From Lycium barbarum (taxonomy: Eukaryota > Streptophyta > Magnoliopsida > Solanales > Solanaceae): a stretch of 64,000 bases of DNA. Below, piece by piece: positions 45,991-56,310 of the stretch. Numbering within the stretch: position 1 is the first letter of the stretch; each line of letters begins with the position of its first letter. The DNA is taken from positions 56,194,457-56,258,456 of the forward strand of contig NC_083343.1 in the NCBI RefSeq assembly GCF_019175385.1. The letters are read 5' to 3'. The notes beneath the pieces are model-generated. The model did not search any database. It worked only from the letters and a program-made list of their open reading frames with translations, and was not told the origin of the DNA. The position numbers were made by a program, and so were the translations under genes.

Positions 45991-47582
45991 CCGATCAATG
46001 GGCAGTTTATGTGAAGTTCCTCCGGAAAATAAAGGGATGGTTCATGAGCTCCGCCAACTAGCTAATCTTGGAGTACGTGTAATCGATTCGGGTAATGTGG
46101 GGATTAGTATCAATGATCCCACAATTTCTTCCTTGGACATGGAAGTGAAAGAACGGCAATATGAAGATCCTCAATTATGCCGTTATAGAGACACATCTTA
46201 TGGAGAAGAGAAGTCTTCATTTGAAGTTTCTAAGGATGGGATTCTTAGATACCGAGGCAGATTATGTGTGTCGGATGTAGCATAATTGTGTCGACAAATT
46301 CTAGAAGAAGCACATTATTCTCGGTATTCTATTCACCCAGGTAGCACCAAAATGTATCATGATCTTAAGTTAATATATTGGTGGGATGGCATGAAGAGAG
46401 ACATAGCCGAATTCATAGCACAGTGTCTGAATTGCCAACAAGTAAAAGTTGAACATCAGAAGCCAGGAGGCCTATTGCAAGCAATGGAAATCCCTACTTG
46501 GAAATGGGAAGTGATTAACATGGATTTTATTGTCCCGCGGCAAGTATGATTCTATATGGGTGATTGTGGATAGACTCACGAAAGCAGCCCATTTTCTCCC
46601 AGTTAAGACTACATACTGAGCCGAAGATTATGCGAGGTTATATCTCAAGGAAATTGTGCGACTTTATGGTATTCTGTTATCTATTATTACGGATAGAGGA
46701 GCACATTTTACAGCCAAGTTTTGGAAGTCCTTCCAAGAAGGTCTAGGCACTCAAGTGAAGCTTAGCACGGCATTTCATCCGCAGACCGATGGACAAGCCG
46801 AGCGTACTATTCAGACCTTGGAAGATATGGTACGAGCGTGTGTGCTGGATTTCGGTAGAAGTTGGGATGATTATTTACCCTTAATTGAATTTGCATATAA
46901 TAACAGTTATCATTCTAGTATTCAAATTGCTCCATATGAAGCTTTGTATGGAAGAAAATGTAGATCCCCCGTCGGATGATTTGAGATAGGAGAAGCACAA
47001 CTAGTATGCCCTGAATTGATTCAGCAAGCGATGGAAAAAGTTAAGGTGATTCGAGATCGATTTTTTACCACCCAAAGTCGCCAAAAGTCTTATGCAGACA
47101 ATCGCCGACGAGACTTGGAATTCCAGGCTGATGATTGGGTATTTTTGAAAGTGTCGCCAATGAAAAGGGTGATGAGATTTGGCAAGAAAGGGAAACTAAG
47201 TCCTCGATACATTGGACCCTACAAAGTTATCCGCAAGGTGGGTCACGTCGCCTATGAATTGGACTTGCCTCCGGAGCTTGAATCAGTTCATCCAGTCTTC
47301 CATGTTTCGATGCTCCGCAAGTGTATTGGAGATCCCACAAAGATTGTCCCGATAGATGATGTGCAAGTAACAGAAAAGCTAACCTATGAGGAAGTGCCTA
47401 TTGCTATTCTAAATAGGAAAGTGCGGAGACTTGGAAATAAAGAGGTCGCTTTAGTTAGAGTATTATGGTGAAACAATAACCGAGAAGAAATGGCTTGGGA
47501 AGCGGAAGAGAATATGAAGTCCAAGTACCCGCATTTATTTCAATCCCCAGAAGGGATCCAAGATGAAACGCCAACGATATAA
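45991..47582 (+). pseudogene. pol: TE7 integrase and chromodomain
   Basis: Linker ([26 protein letters not shown]), zinc region HYSRYSIHPGSTKMYHDL...CLNCQQVK, core MDFIV followed by a small deletion removing GLPRS (about 46530), [35 protein letters not shown], then FLKVSPMKRVMRFGKKGKL, LSPRYIGPYKVIRKVG, HPVFHVSMLRKCIGDP, and the chromodomain (ILNRKVRRLGNKEVALVRVLW, stop, NNNREEMAWEAEENMKSKYPHLF). Stops near 46284, 46619, 46978 and 47469. The natural end is TAA at 47580-47582. The stretch 47583-47748 is untranslated. Confidence 0.93.
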
Positions 47583-47748
47583 GGTATGTATGCTTACTTC
47601 TCATGCTTTTGGTCGTGCGTGGCCATGGATATGTTGATATTATGTTGTGGCCCTGTGAGGCAATGATATTATGGGTTGTTGTGATAGGATGGTAGTGCTG
47701 TGTTACAGGGGAAACTCTAGCGAAATTTTCGTAGTATCCTGAGTGTTT

Positions 47749-47784
47749 AACATTGGAGGACGAATGTTCCAAAAGGGGGGAGAG
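47749..47784 (+). promoter_or_regulatory. TE7 hairpin and polypurine tract
   Basis: AACATTGG/CGAATGTT inverted repeat (47749-47768, one mismatch) and purine run AAAAGGGGGGAGAG (47771-47784) abutting the 3' LTR. Confidence 0.87.
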
Positions 47785-50432
47785 TGTTACACCTCGTAAA
47801 TTTCCCCGTGAACGTACCACGAATAGACTAACGAATAATACGGGTATATGATGTTTTAATGAGAAGGGAACGACGTTTGACAACCTTAAGTAAGATTTCA
47901 AAGGCAATGGGAACAAGAGATAGGTTATGCTCCGCAATGACTAATTATAGGTTTTGAAGACTTGAAAGTCGCAGATTTGCACTTTGGTCCAGTCGACCAT
48001 AAAGTGAAATACGGACCGTAAAGTGGTATACGGCCCGTAAACCACCATGTCATATTTCAACTCACAAAACTTCAACTTTCTATCAAACGTTTAAATGGTT
48101 AAATACGACTTGGAATACGGACCGTAAATTGAAATACGGCCCGTAAACCATGATCGTAAATCACCATGATCCTCAGCATACCCTTCTAGTTTTGATATGC
48201 TTAAAGACAACCATGATATACGGCCCGTAAACTGAAATACGGACCGTAAACTGGGTTTACGACCATTGTGCACTTTAGCTACTGTTCATTCTGGATCAGA
48301 TTTTAAGTCATTAAAAGGAGACCTAAGCTCATTCAATGCATTTCATTTCCACGATATTTCTCTCTAGAAACCTCTAGAATGCTCTCTACTCTGCATCACA
48401 AGAAAACCAAAGGAAATCCATGATCAATAACACCAAATCGATGAAATAAAGTGTATGAAACCTAGCTAAAGTTCATCTCTCTCAAGAAAACCCAAAGGAA
48501 GTGAACTAGGGTTTTGGTGCAAGAAGAGTAATATCACTCAAGGCTTGTTCCTACAACATCTAAGGTACGTTTTATGGAATTTACATGTTATTTAGGGTAT
48601 GGAAGAGTTGAAACACTTAGATTATAGAAGGATATAGGAAACGGGTCATTAATGAGTGAATAGTGTCATATTTGGATGGTAGTTGGATTGAATCATAAAT
48701 GTTGGGGTGTTGTGATTATGAATATGTTATAAATGATATTTAGGCCATGGAAAGAATTGTGATACATGAGGAAACGCGATAGCAAGCTATAACCCTAAAG
48801 GTGGGTAAAATGAAGAGAAATGGTGGATTATGGTCATTGTATATAAATGATGATTGTTGATTGTTCTATTGTGAATGTTGTTATGAGTGTTGGGAGTTGA
48901 TATAGAATATGGGGAAAGTAGTATAAACAAAGGAAGTGCTGCCCAATTTTCCCTAGCTTTAGAAAGCCCGTTCTTATAATTGCTTAGTTAATGACGATAT
49001 AAATTTTCTTGAAGGTAGAACGTGTGCATTAAAGGAGAACACGCAAGCGATAACTTAGTTAAACGTCAAAGGTATGTAAGTCTTATCCCTTCCTTCAGAG
49101 GCATGAATCTTTCAAACTTTCCATGATCCTCCTATGTGATGGGACTTATGAGTCCTTAAATATACTAGATTACATACGAGCATGATAATGATGATAATGA
49201 GTTGAAGTATAGAGATTCGATAGTTCATGATATGATGATCCCATAATGCTGATGATTTCATTATTGTTAACACTCACCTTATGCACTATTTCCTTCAAGG
49301 TGAGGCAAGGTACTCATAAATGTTCATAATATAATCAGGGGCTTACGACCTTACGTCACCCAGACATAGCCATGGTTGTCTTCAAAGTCTAGTGTATACT
49401 CCTAATGCTAAATGTGAAATGATGTAAAGTCATGGTATGTTTATAAGATGATCAATAATGCTAGCTTATAGTATGCCTATGTTATGTATGAACTTGCCAA
49501 GCTATGATAAGATTGTGATACGTTCATGAAATGTGCAATAGTGATGGGTAATGATTGATTATGTGATAATGAAATTCCACCGCGCCAGAATGGCCGGGCA
49601 TGTCACCGCTAAGGCGGGCTGCATATGATTCCACCATGCCTAGAGGGTCGGGCATGTCACCGCTAAGGCGGGCTGCGATATTACACCAAGACTAGAGGGC
49701 CGGGCATGATCACCACTAGTGGGCGGCATATGATGGTTACCCGGACGCGGGATAACGATGAGGATTGTGATGTGACGAGATATGTGATGTGACGAGATAT
49801 GTGATGTGATGAAATATGTGATGTGAGGACATGTGTGCCATGATTATGTGAAATATGATATATGTACGAAATGTATTAGCTTATGACACACTTGCAGGTT
49901 ATATCTTTCTCTTATGGCTTATGATCCTCCTATTGTATTTATTCCACTCTTGTCTTACATACTCAGTACAAAGTTCGTACTCACATCCGTTTTCTTTGGA
50001 CGTTGTGTTCATGCCCACAGGTACACAGGGAGGCGAGCTTGAGCCAGACTCGTAGGAGTTATTAGCCGATTGAAAGCACTCCTTTGTTCCGGAGGTGCTT
50101 GATTATTCTTTTGTGTATATTTGTATACGTTGGGCTCGACGGGGTCCTGTCCCGTCTAAGCGTTTTGTACTTCAGTAGAGGCTCGTAGATACACGGTGTG
50201 GGTTATGTGGTCTGGTAAAGTCACGATGGTATAATTGTATATATTATTTTTGATAGCCTAAAGGGCTTATGTATATGAAACTATTCATGTTTACAAATGA
50301 ATGATGACTTCCTTATGATTTGAGTATAAAAATCGATAAAAGAGTAGTTAATGAGTATGATGCGTAGCAGAACGAGCGGTGCTCGGTGGTTAGCCCCGGG
50401 TACCCGTCGCGGCCCTTAGCTGGGTCATGACA
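47785..50432 (+). repeat. TE7 3' LTR (2648 bp)
   Basis: Uninterrupted copy of the LTR, TGTTACACCTCG to GGGTCATGACA. It holds the about 53-bp tandem units (49576-49735), a triplicated GATATGTGATGTGA-type segment near 49777-49830 that is shorter in the 5' LTR, and the shared block (about 49955-50030). Confidence 0.95.
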
Positions 50433-50815
50433 CGGACCGTATAATGTTATACAGACCGGATAAGCGGTCGTGTAACCCTATTTTCCTGAAATGATTTCCG
50501 TCGTCTCGTTTGATCTCCAATCCTTATAGAACCTTCTTGACAGTTGTTTAACACTTCACTGACAATCTAAGGGAGGTTATAAATCTTCTTCAAGACATCA
50601 TTAAGTCATCATTAACTTGTTACTCGTAAATATTTCCCGATATGTAACGTATACCTTGCCTTTCTTGGCAAACTTTCTTCTCTTACCTCGAACGTCTCTG
50701 AAATCTCAATTAGGACTATCGAAGGTTATTTCTTAGTTATTGAAACATTGTATACTTCGTGCCCTTAATTGGTCTATTCACTGTGCATCAACATGAAATT
50801 TTTCGAGGTGTAACA
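50433..50815 (-). repeat. TE6 3' LTR, inner part, beginning with the CGGAC duplication
   Basis: 50433-50437 is the second copy of TE7's target duplication. Sequence then continues TE6's LTR (CGTATAATGTTATACAGACC) to its GAGGTGTAACA end at 50815. Confidence 0.93.
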
Positions 50816-50852
50816 TTCTTCCCCTCTTTAAGAACATTCGTCCTCGAATGTT
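50816..50852 (-). promoter_or_regulatory. TE6 polypurine tract and hairpin
   Basis: Minus-strand purine run at 50816-50830 next to the LTR and the perfect AACATTCG/CGAATGTT hairpin at 50833-50852. Confidence 0.87.
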
Positions 50853-50992
50853 GAGTTCTCGGGAATTCTACGAAAATTTCTCCAGAGTTTCCCCTGTAAT
50901 ATGGCACTACTATCCTATCACAACAGCCCATAATAATAATGCCTCACAGGGTCACCCACGAACCATATGCATAAAAAGAGAACATACATACC

Positions 50993-52241
50993 TCATAATC
51001 TTGATGTTTCATTTTGGATCTCTTTCGGGGGCTGAAATAGGCGCGGGTACTTGGACTTCATATTTTCTTCCGGTTCCCAAGTCATTTCTTCTCGATTGTT
51101 ATTTCTCCATAAGACCTTGACTGAAGCTACTTCTTTGTTTCTAAGTCTCCGTACTTGCCTGTCTAATATGGCAATGGGTACTTCTTCATAGACTAGCTTT
51201 TCCATCACTTGGACATCATCTACCGACACGATCCTAGTAGGATCTCCAACACACTTATGGAGCATTGAGACATGGAAAACCGGATGGAGTGACTCAAATT
51301 CTGAGGGTAAGTCCAATTCATAAACTACTTGGCCCACCTTGCAGACAATCTTATAAAGTCCTATATATCGAGGACTCAACTTCCCTTTCTTACCAAACCT
51401 CATTACTCCTTTCATTGGCGACACCTTTAAGAATAATCATCAACTTGAAATTCTAAGTCTTGCCGCCTGTTGTCCGCATAAGATTTCTGGCGACTTTGGG
51501 CTGTCACCAATCGATCTCGGATGACTTTGACCTTTCTGCTGCTTGTTGAATCAACTCAGGGCCTATTAGCTGCACTTCTCCTACTTCAAACCACCCAATT
51601 GGGAATCTACACTCCCTTCCATATAGAGCTTCATACAGAGCCATTTGGATACTGTAATGATAGTTGTTGTTGTATGCAAACTCAATAAGGGGTAAGTGGT
51701 CATCCCAACTACCACTAAAATCTAGAACACATGCTCTTAGCATATCCTCCAAGGTCTGAATAGTGCGTTCGGCTTGCCCATCAGTTTGCGGATGAAATGT
51801 TGTGCTAAGCCTCACCTAAGTACCCAAACCTTCTTGGAAAGACTTCCAGAACTTGGCTGTAAATTGTGCACCTCTGTCTATGATAATAGATATCGGAACA
51901 CCATGAAGTCTCACAATCTCCTTAAGGTACAACCTTGCATAATCTTCTGCAGAGTATATGGTTCTGACTAGAAGAAAATGAGCGGCTTTCGTTAGTCTGT
52001 CCACGATCACCCATATGGAGTCATACTTGCTTCGGGAACGAGGTAACCCTACAATGAAATCCATGTTTATTGCTTCCCACTTCCAAGTTGGAATTTCCAT
52101 TTCTTGTAATAATCCTCCCGGCTTTTGATGCTCGATTTTCACCTGTTGGCAGTTTGGACATTGGGCTACAAAGTCTGCAATTTCTTTCTTCAACATTGGG
52201 CTACAAAGTCTGCAATTTCTTTCTTCATTCCATCCCTCCAA
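50993..52241 (-). pseudogene. pol: TE6 pol: integrase and chromodomain
   Basis: Core open at 52241-51816 ([53 protein letters not shown]) and 51815-51504 ([43 protein letters not shown]). Frameshifts follow, then 51424-50993 with MKGVMRFGKKGKL, HPVFHVSMLHKCVGDP and chromodomain ILDRQVRRLRNKEVASVKVLWRNNN, KYPRLF. In the second catalytic motif the usual ITDRG reads IIDRG. A 35-bp tandem duplication at 52158-52227 disrupts the zinc region. Confidence 0.9.
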
Positions 52242-52314
52242 TACATTAACTTGAGATCATGGTACATCTTTGTTGTACCTGGGTGAATAGAATACCGAGA
52301 ATAGTGAGCTTCTT

Positions 52315-53030
52315 CTAGAATTCGACGATGTAATTCTGCAACATTCGGAACACATAGCTGCCTTGGTATCTAAGAACTCCATCTATAGAAGTTTCAAATG
52401 GAGACTTCTCTTTTTCATGAAATGTGTCTTTATAATGGCTCAACTGAGGATCTTCGTATTGACGCTCTTTCACCTTTATGTCCAAGGATGAAACAGATGG
52501 ATTATTAATATTAACTCCTGCACTGCCTGAATCAATTAGACGAATCCCAAGACTAGCTAGCTGGTGGAGTTCACGAATTAATTCCTTCTTCTCCGGAGGA
52601 GCCTCACATAGGCTACCCATCGATCTACGGCTAAGTGCATCAGCTACTATATTTGCCTTTCCAGGTGGTATAAAATACTTACATCATAATCTTTCAGTAG
52701 CTCTAACCACCGTCTCTGCCGTAGATTCAACTCCTTCTGCTTGAAAATGTACTGAAGACTCTTGTGATCTGTGTAAATATCAATGTGAACACCATACAAG
52801 TAATGTCTCTACATTTTTAGTGCATGAATAACTGCAGCTAATTCAAGATCATGAGTTGGATAGTTCTTTTCAGGTTTCCGTAATTGTCTTGAAGCATAAG
52901 TAATGACTTTACCGTACTGCATTAATACACATCCTAACCCAACACCAGAAACATCACAATAAACAACACAACCATCTGGCCCTTCTGGGAGTGTCAAGAC
53001 TGGAGCTGAAGTTAGCCTATCTTTCAATTC
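52315..53030 (-). pseudogene. pol: TE6 pol: RNase H and linker
   Basis: 53027-52809 carries [52 protein letters not shown] stop and frameshift follow, and 52620-52315 has [21 protein letters not shown] and the KERQYEDPQLSHYKD linker. RNase H motif [11 protein letters not shown] can be read near 52750-52790. Confidence 0.88.
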
Positions 53031-53956
53031 CTAAAAACTGCGTTCACAAGCATCATTCCACTGAAATTTAACTGACTTCTGGGTTAGCTTTGTCAATGGC
53101 ACTGAAATAGGGGGAAACCCTTCCACGAATCTCCTATAGTAACCTGCCAATCCTAGAAAACTACGTACTTTTGTAGGCGTTATAGGCCTTGGCCAAGTCT
53201 TCACAGCTTCAATCTTCTGAGTATCCACTCGGATGCCATCATCTGAAATAACATGACCCAAAAATGTCACAGAATTTAGCCAAAACTCGCACTTTGAAAA
53301 TTTTGCATACAATTCTCGAGTTCGAAGAATTCCAAGAACGATACGTAAATGGTCTGCATGCCCTGACTCTGTCCGAGAATATACCAGAATATCATCAATA
53401 AACACAATTACAAACAGATCCAAGAGAGGCCTAAATACATTATTCATCAAGTTCATGAACACTGCTGGAGCATTACTTAACCCAAATGACATCACCCGAA
53501 ATTCATAATGGCCATATCTCGTTCGGAAGACTGTTTTGGGAATATCTTCTTCTTTAACTATCACTTGATGATAACTGACCTTAGTTCTAATTTGGAAAAC
53601 CACTTGGCACCCTGTAATTGATCAAACAAATCATCAATTCTCAGAAGTGGATATTTATTCTTTATCGTCACCTTATTCAACAGCATGTAATCAATACACA
53701 TCCGTAAAGAACCATCTTTCTTTCGCACAAATAAGACCGGTGCTCCCCAAGGTGATGAACTAGGCCTAATGAATTCCTTTTCAAGTAAATCCTTCAATTG
53801 TGCCTTTAGCTCTTTCAATTCTGCAGGAGCCATTCGGTAAGGAGGAATGGAAATAGGCTGGGTGTCCGGCAACACATCAATAGCGAAATCAATCTCTCTT
53901 TTCGGAGGAAAACCTGGAAGTTCATCTGGAAATACATCCGGAAACTCATTCACCAC
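53031..53956 (-). pseudogene. pol: TE6 pol: reverse transcriptase
   Basis: 53956-53561: [78 protein letters not shown] frameshift in the ID-LRS region moves to 53603-53031: [65 protein letters not shown]. The FIDD pair is kept. Confidence 0.91.
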
Positions 53957-54094
53957 TGGAACGGATTGGAAAGTTGGTGATTTTGCTTCGGTGTCATGAA
54001 CTCGAACTAAGTGATAAATATAGCCTTTAGCTATCGTCTTTCTTACCTTAAGGTAGGAAATAAACCTACCTCTTGGAGATGCTGCATTACCCTT

Positions 54095-54510
54095 TCATTC
54101 AAGCATGGGCTCTCCCGGAAATTGAAATTGAACTACTTTCATTCGGCAATCAACATTAGCATAACATGAGGCCAACCAATCCATACCCATAATCACATCA
54201 AAATCTAACATTTCTAGCTCGAGTAAATCAACTTTAGTCTGGCGACCACATATCACAATTACACAATTCTTGTATACTTGTCTAGCTATCACGGGATCAC
54301 CAACCAGAGTAGATACCTCGAAAGGTTTAATTGGCTCGGGTTTCACCCCAACACGACCAACTATATATGGAATGATATAAGATAACGTAGAACCCTGATC
54401 TATCAATGCATATACGTCATGAGAAAATACGGATAATATACTTGTAACCACAACCGGGGAGGACTCAAGATCCTGTCGTCCGGCTAAAGCATAGATGCGG
54501 GGCTGGATAC
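54095..54510 (-). pseudogene. pol: TE6 protease
   Basis: [46 protein letters not shown]. The active site reads D-Q-G where sister copies have D-P-G. A stop at about 54096 and small changes separate it from RT. Confidence 0.88.
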
Positions 54511-55761
54511 CACCTGAACTGGACGCCCCCCCTCTGCCTCTACCTCGGCCTGCTGGAATCTGGGGAGTCTGCCCTATCGGGCACACCGAAGAAGAACCAA
54601 CCGCTGATCCCGTGGGCTGAACCCCAACTCTACCACTCATCGACGGGCAATCTCGCATCAAGTGCCCAACCTGGCCAAAGGCATAACAAGCATCTGAACC
54701 TCGGCGACACTGACCAGAATGTAACTTACCGCACTGACTACATCGCGGTACTAGTGGTATCCTCTTGCTATAATCACCCCCAAACTGAGAACTTGAGGCT
54801 CTCGAACTCTGACCCTATCCTGAACGAGTGGAGCGGTCAAATCTCCTGCCCGTAAACCGAGGAGGTGCACTAGTCGCCGACTGGCCTGAGTGTCTAGAAT
54901 ATGACTGCCTCAATCCCTCTCTATAGTCGCTACCGGCACCCATAGATCTAGCCCTCTTACTTTGCCCTCCATCAATATCACGCTCACCCCTTTGCGGATG
55001 TTGTTATTCTTCTAGGTTCTGGGCATGGGCCTGAATGCGGAAAATATCAATCCCATCTTACAATGAAGCCGTCAAGCATTCCTTGAACAAATGTGGCCCT
55101 AAGCCACTCACAAATCTGTGCACTCTATCTCCCATGTCGGCCACTATAGTCGGAGCATATCTAGCCAATGAATTAAACTGGAGGCTATACTCCCGGGCAC
55201 TCATATTTTCTTGCTTCAAATTCAAGAAAATTCTTGCCAAACTGGAGCGCATTCTCTTTTCTTGAAGATATCCAATTATTATACCAAAGTACTGCCACAT
55301 CTCGGAGTCTATAAGATGCCAACTACATAGATTCAGTCTCGGAGGCATGAATAATCTTCAATGTTCTCAACATTTCATCAATAAAACCTTGCGGGTCTTC
55401 ATCCGGCTTTGACCCGAAAAACTCTGGAGGGTTTAAACTCATAAAATCCTGAGCTCGAGTACTAGTCGCCCTGTCACCTGAACCTGTATCCTGCCACTGT
55501 ACCTGAGCAGCAACTAACTGTGTCAATAGATGAATAGCATCGGTCATTTGTTGACCCGAAGCACCCGGTGGAGGAACTGGAGGCATACGAGCTAGAGCTG
55601 AAGCCCCCTCTTTTTCTTCTAAGTTACGTGGGATATATATTAGATGGAGCCTCATTTTGTGATTCGCCTTCTTCTACATTAGTTGGCGGCTCCCTTCCTA
55701 TCCGCCTTTTTGTGACAGCTTTGTCTTTCTGGGCGGCAGTAGCTTTTCTCTTTACCAGCAT
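54511..55761 (-). pseudogene. gag: TE6 gag with capsid deletion and altered zinc knuckle
   Basis: Start ATG at 55761 (MLVKRKATAAQ). The capsid N-half is open at 55655-55323 (LLTQLVAAQVQ, SLNPPEFFGSKPDE, MLRTLKIIHASETES). A deletion of about 75 bp (VWQEFVD... to ...FLNLKQ, joined at an AATT) precedes 55348-55058 (FLNLKQENMSAREYS, LARYAPTIVADMGDRVHRF). The knuckle at about 54653-54694 reads CYAFGQVGHLMRDC, so the second Cys is Phe. Several stops occur in the linker. Confidence 0.89.
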
Positions 55762-55803
55762 TTCCGAAATCATAATCACACCATTAGGGAGGAGTAAGTC
55801 TTA

Positions 55804-55902
55804 TACAAGTAAACTCAAATTCCTTCCAACTTTCAGAGAACACCGAGAGAGACGAAACAATCTCTCTGTTTAATCTTCTAATCTCTCTTCAATCCTTTAA
55901 CC
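55804..55902 (+). other. Probable RPN10-derived 5' UTR
   Basis: Pyrimidine-rich stretch with several TCTCTCT/CTTC runs and a GAGAGAGACGAAAC segment directly before the RPN10-like ATG (context AACCATGG). It is not related to TE6 or other LTR sequence. The assignment depends on the adjoining coding fragment. Confidence 0.5.
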
Positions 55903-56310
55903 ATGGTGCTCGAGGTCAGCATACTGCTCTTGGAATTTCAATTTCAGTTCTATGATTACAATGATCTGACATCGACAATTCAGAGTGGGGAATGGGTGCA
56001 AAACGATGATTACTTGCTCAATAGGTTCCAAGCTCTAGCAGATGCTGTTAATCTTATTTGTGGTGCCAAAACCTGGGTATTCAATTTTGTTTTAAAGTTT
56101 TAATCTTTCTAGGGTTTGTAATATGTTTGGGTGGTCTCTATCTTTTAGGAAAAAAAATAATTGGGCTATATTTTAATGATTTTTGTTTGAGCCAGTCTAA
56201 TTCCGATGCTACAGTTGAAATTTTGACCACGGCCAGCAAAAGGGTTCGAGGTTTAGTAGTTTTGGTCATTCCGACTAGCGATCTTGGAAATATCTTAGCT
56301 TCTATGCACG
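55903..56310 (+). pseudogene. RPN10: Broken copy of first two exons of 26S proteasome subunit RPN10
   Basis: The parent is the 19S ubiquitin receptor, about 400 residues, starting with a VWA domain. Here exon 1 (55903-56075) starts MVLE, has about 40 inserted bases, then ATGATCTG...TCGACAATTCAGAGTGG, equal to the MIC-IDNSEW codons with a two-base insertion, then NRFQALADAVNLICGAKT. An intron-like 120 bp follows. Exon 2 (about 56196-56310) encodes a decayed SNPENTVGVLTMAGKGVRVL equivalent (SNSDATVEILTTASKRVRGL) and IPTSDLGNILASMH. The expected GT donor after it reads AT. Later exons are not found. Not functional. Confidence 0.88.

Larger units (their letters stand above)
36406..50432 (+). mobile_element. 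TE7: full-length Tekay-type element, split by TE8
   Basis: Plus strand and structurally complete: 5' LTR 36406-42657 (with TE8 inside), primer site 42662-42673, gag-pol 42863-47582, purine tract 47771-47784, 3' LTR 47785-50432, CGGAC duplication. The LTRs differ by roughly 4-5% by eye over the first 450 bp, so it is older than TE2. Gag through RT share one frame broken by three stops and then a 26-bp deletion. Confidence 0.95.
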
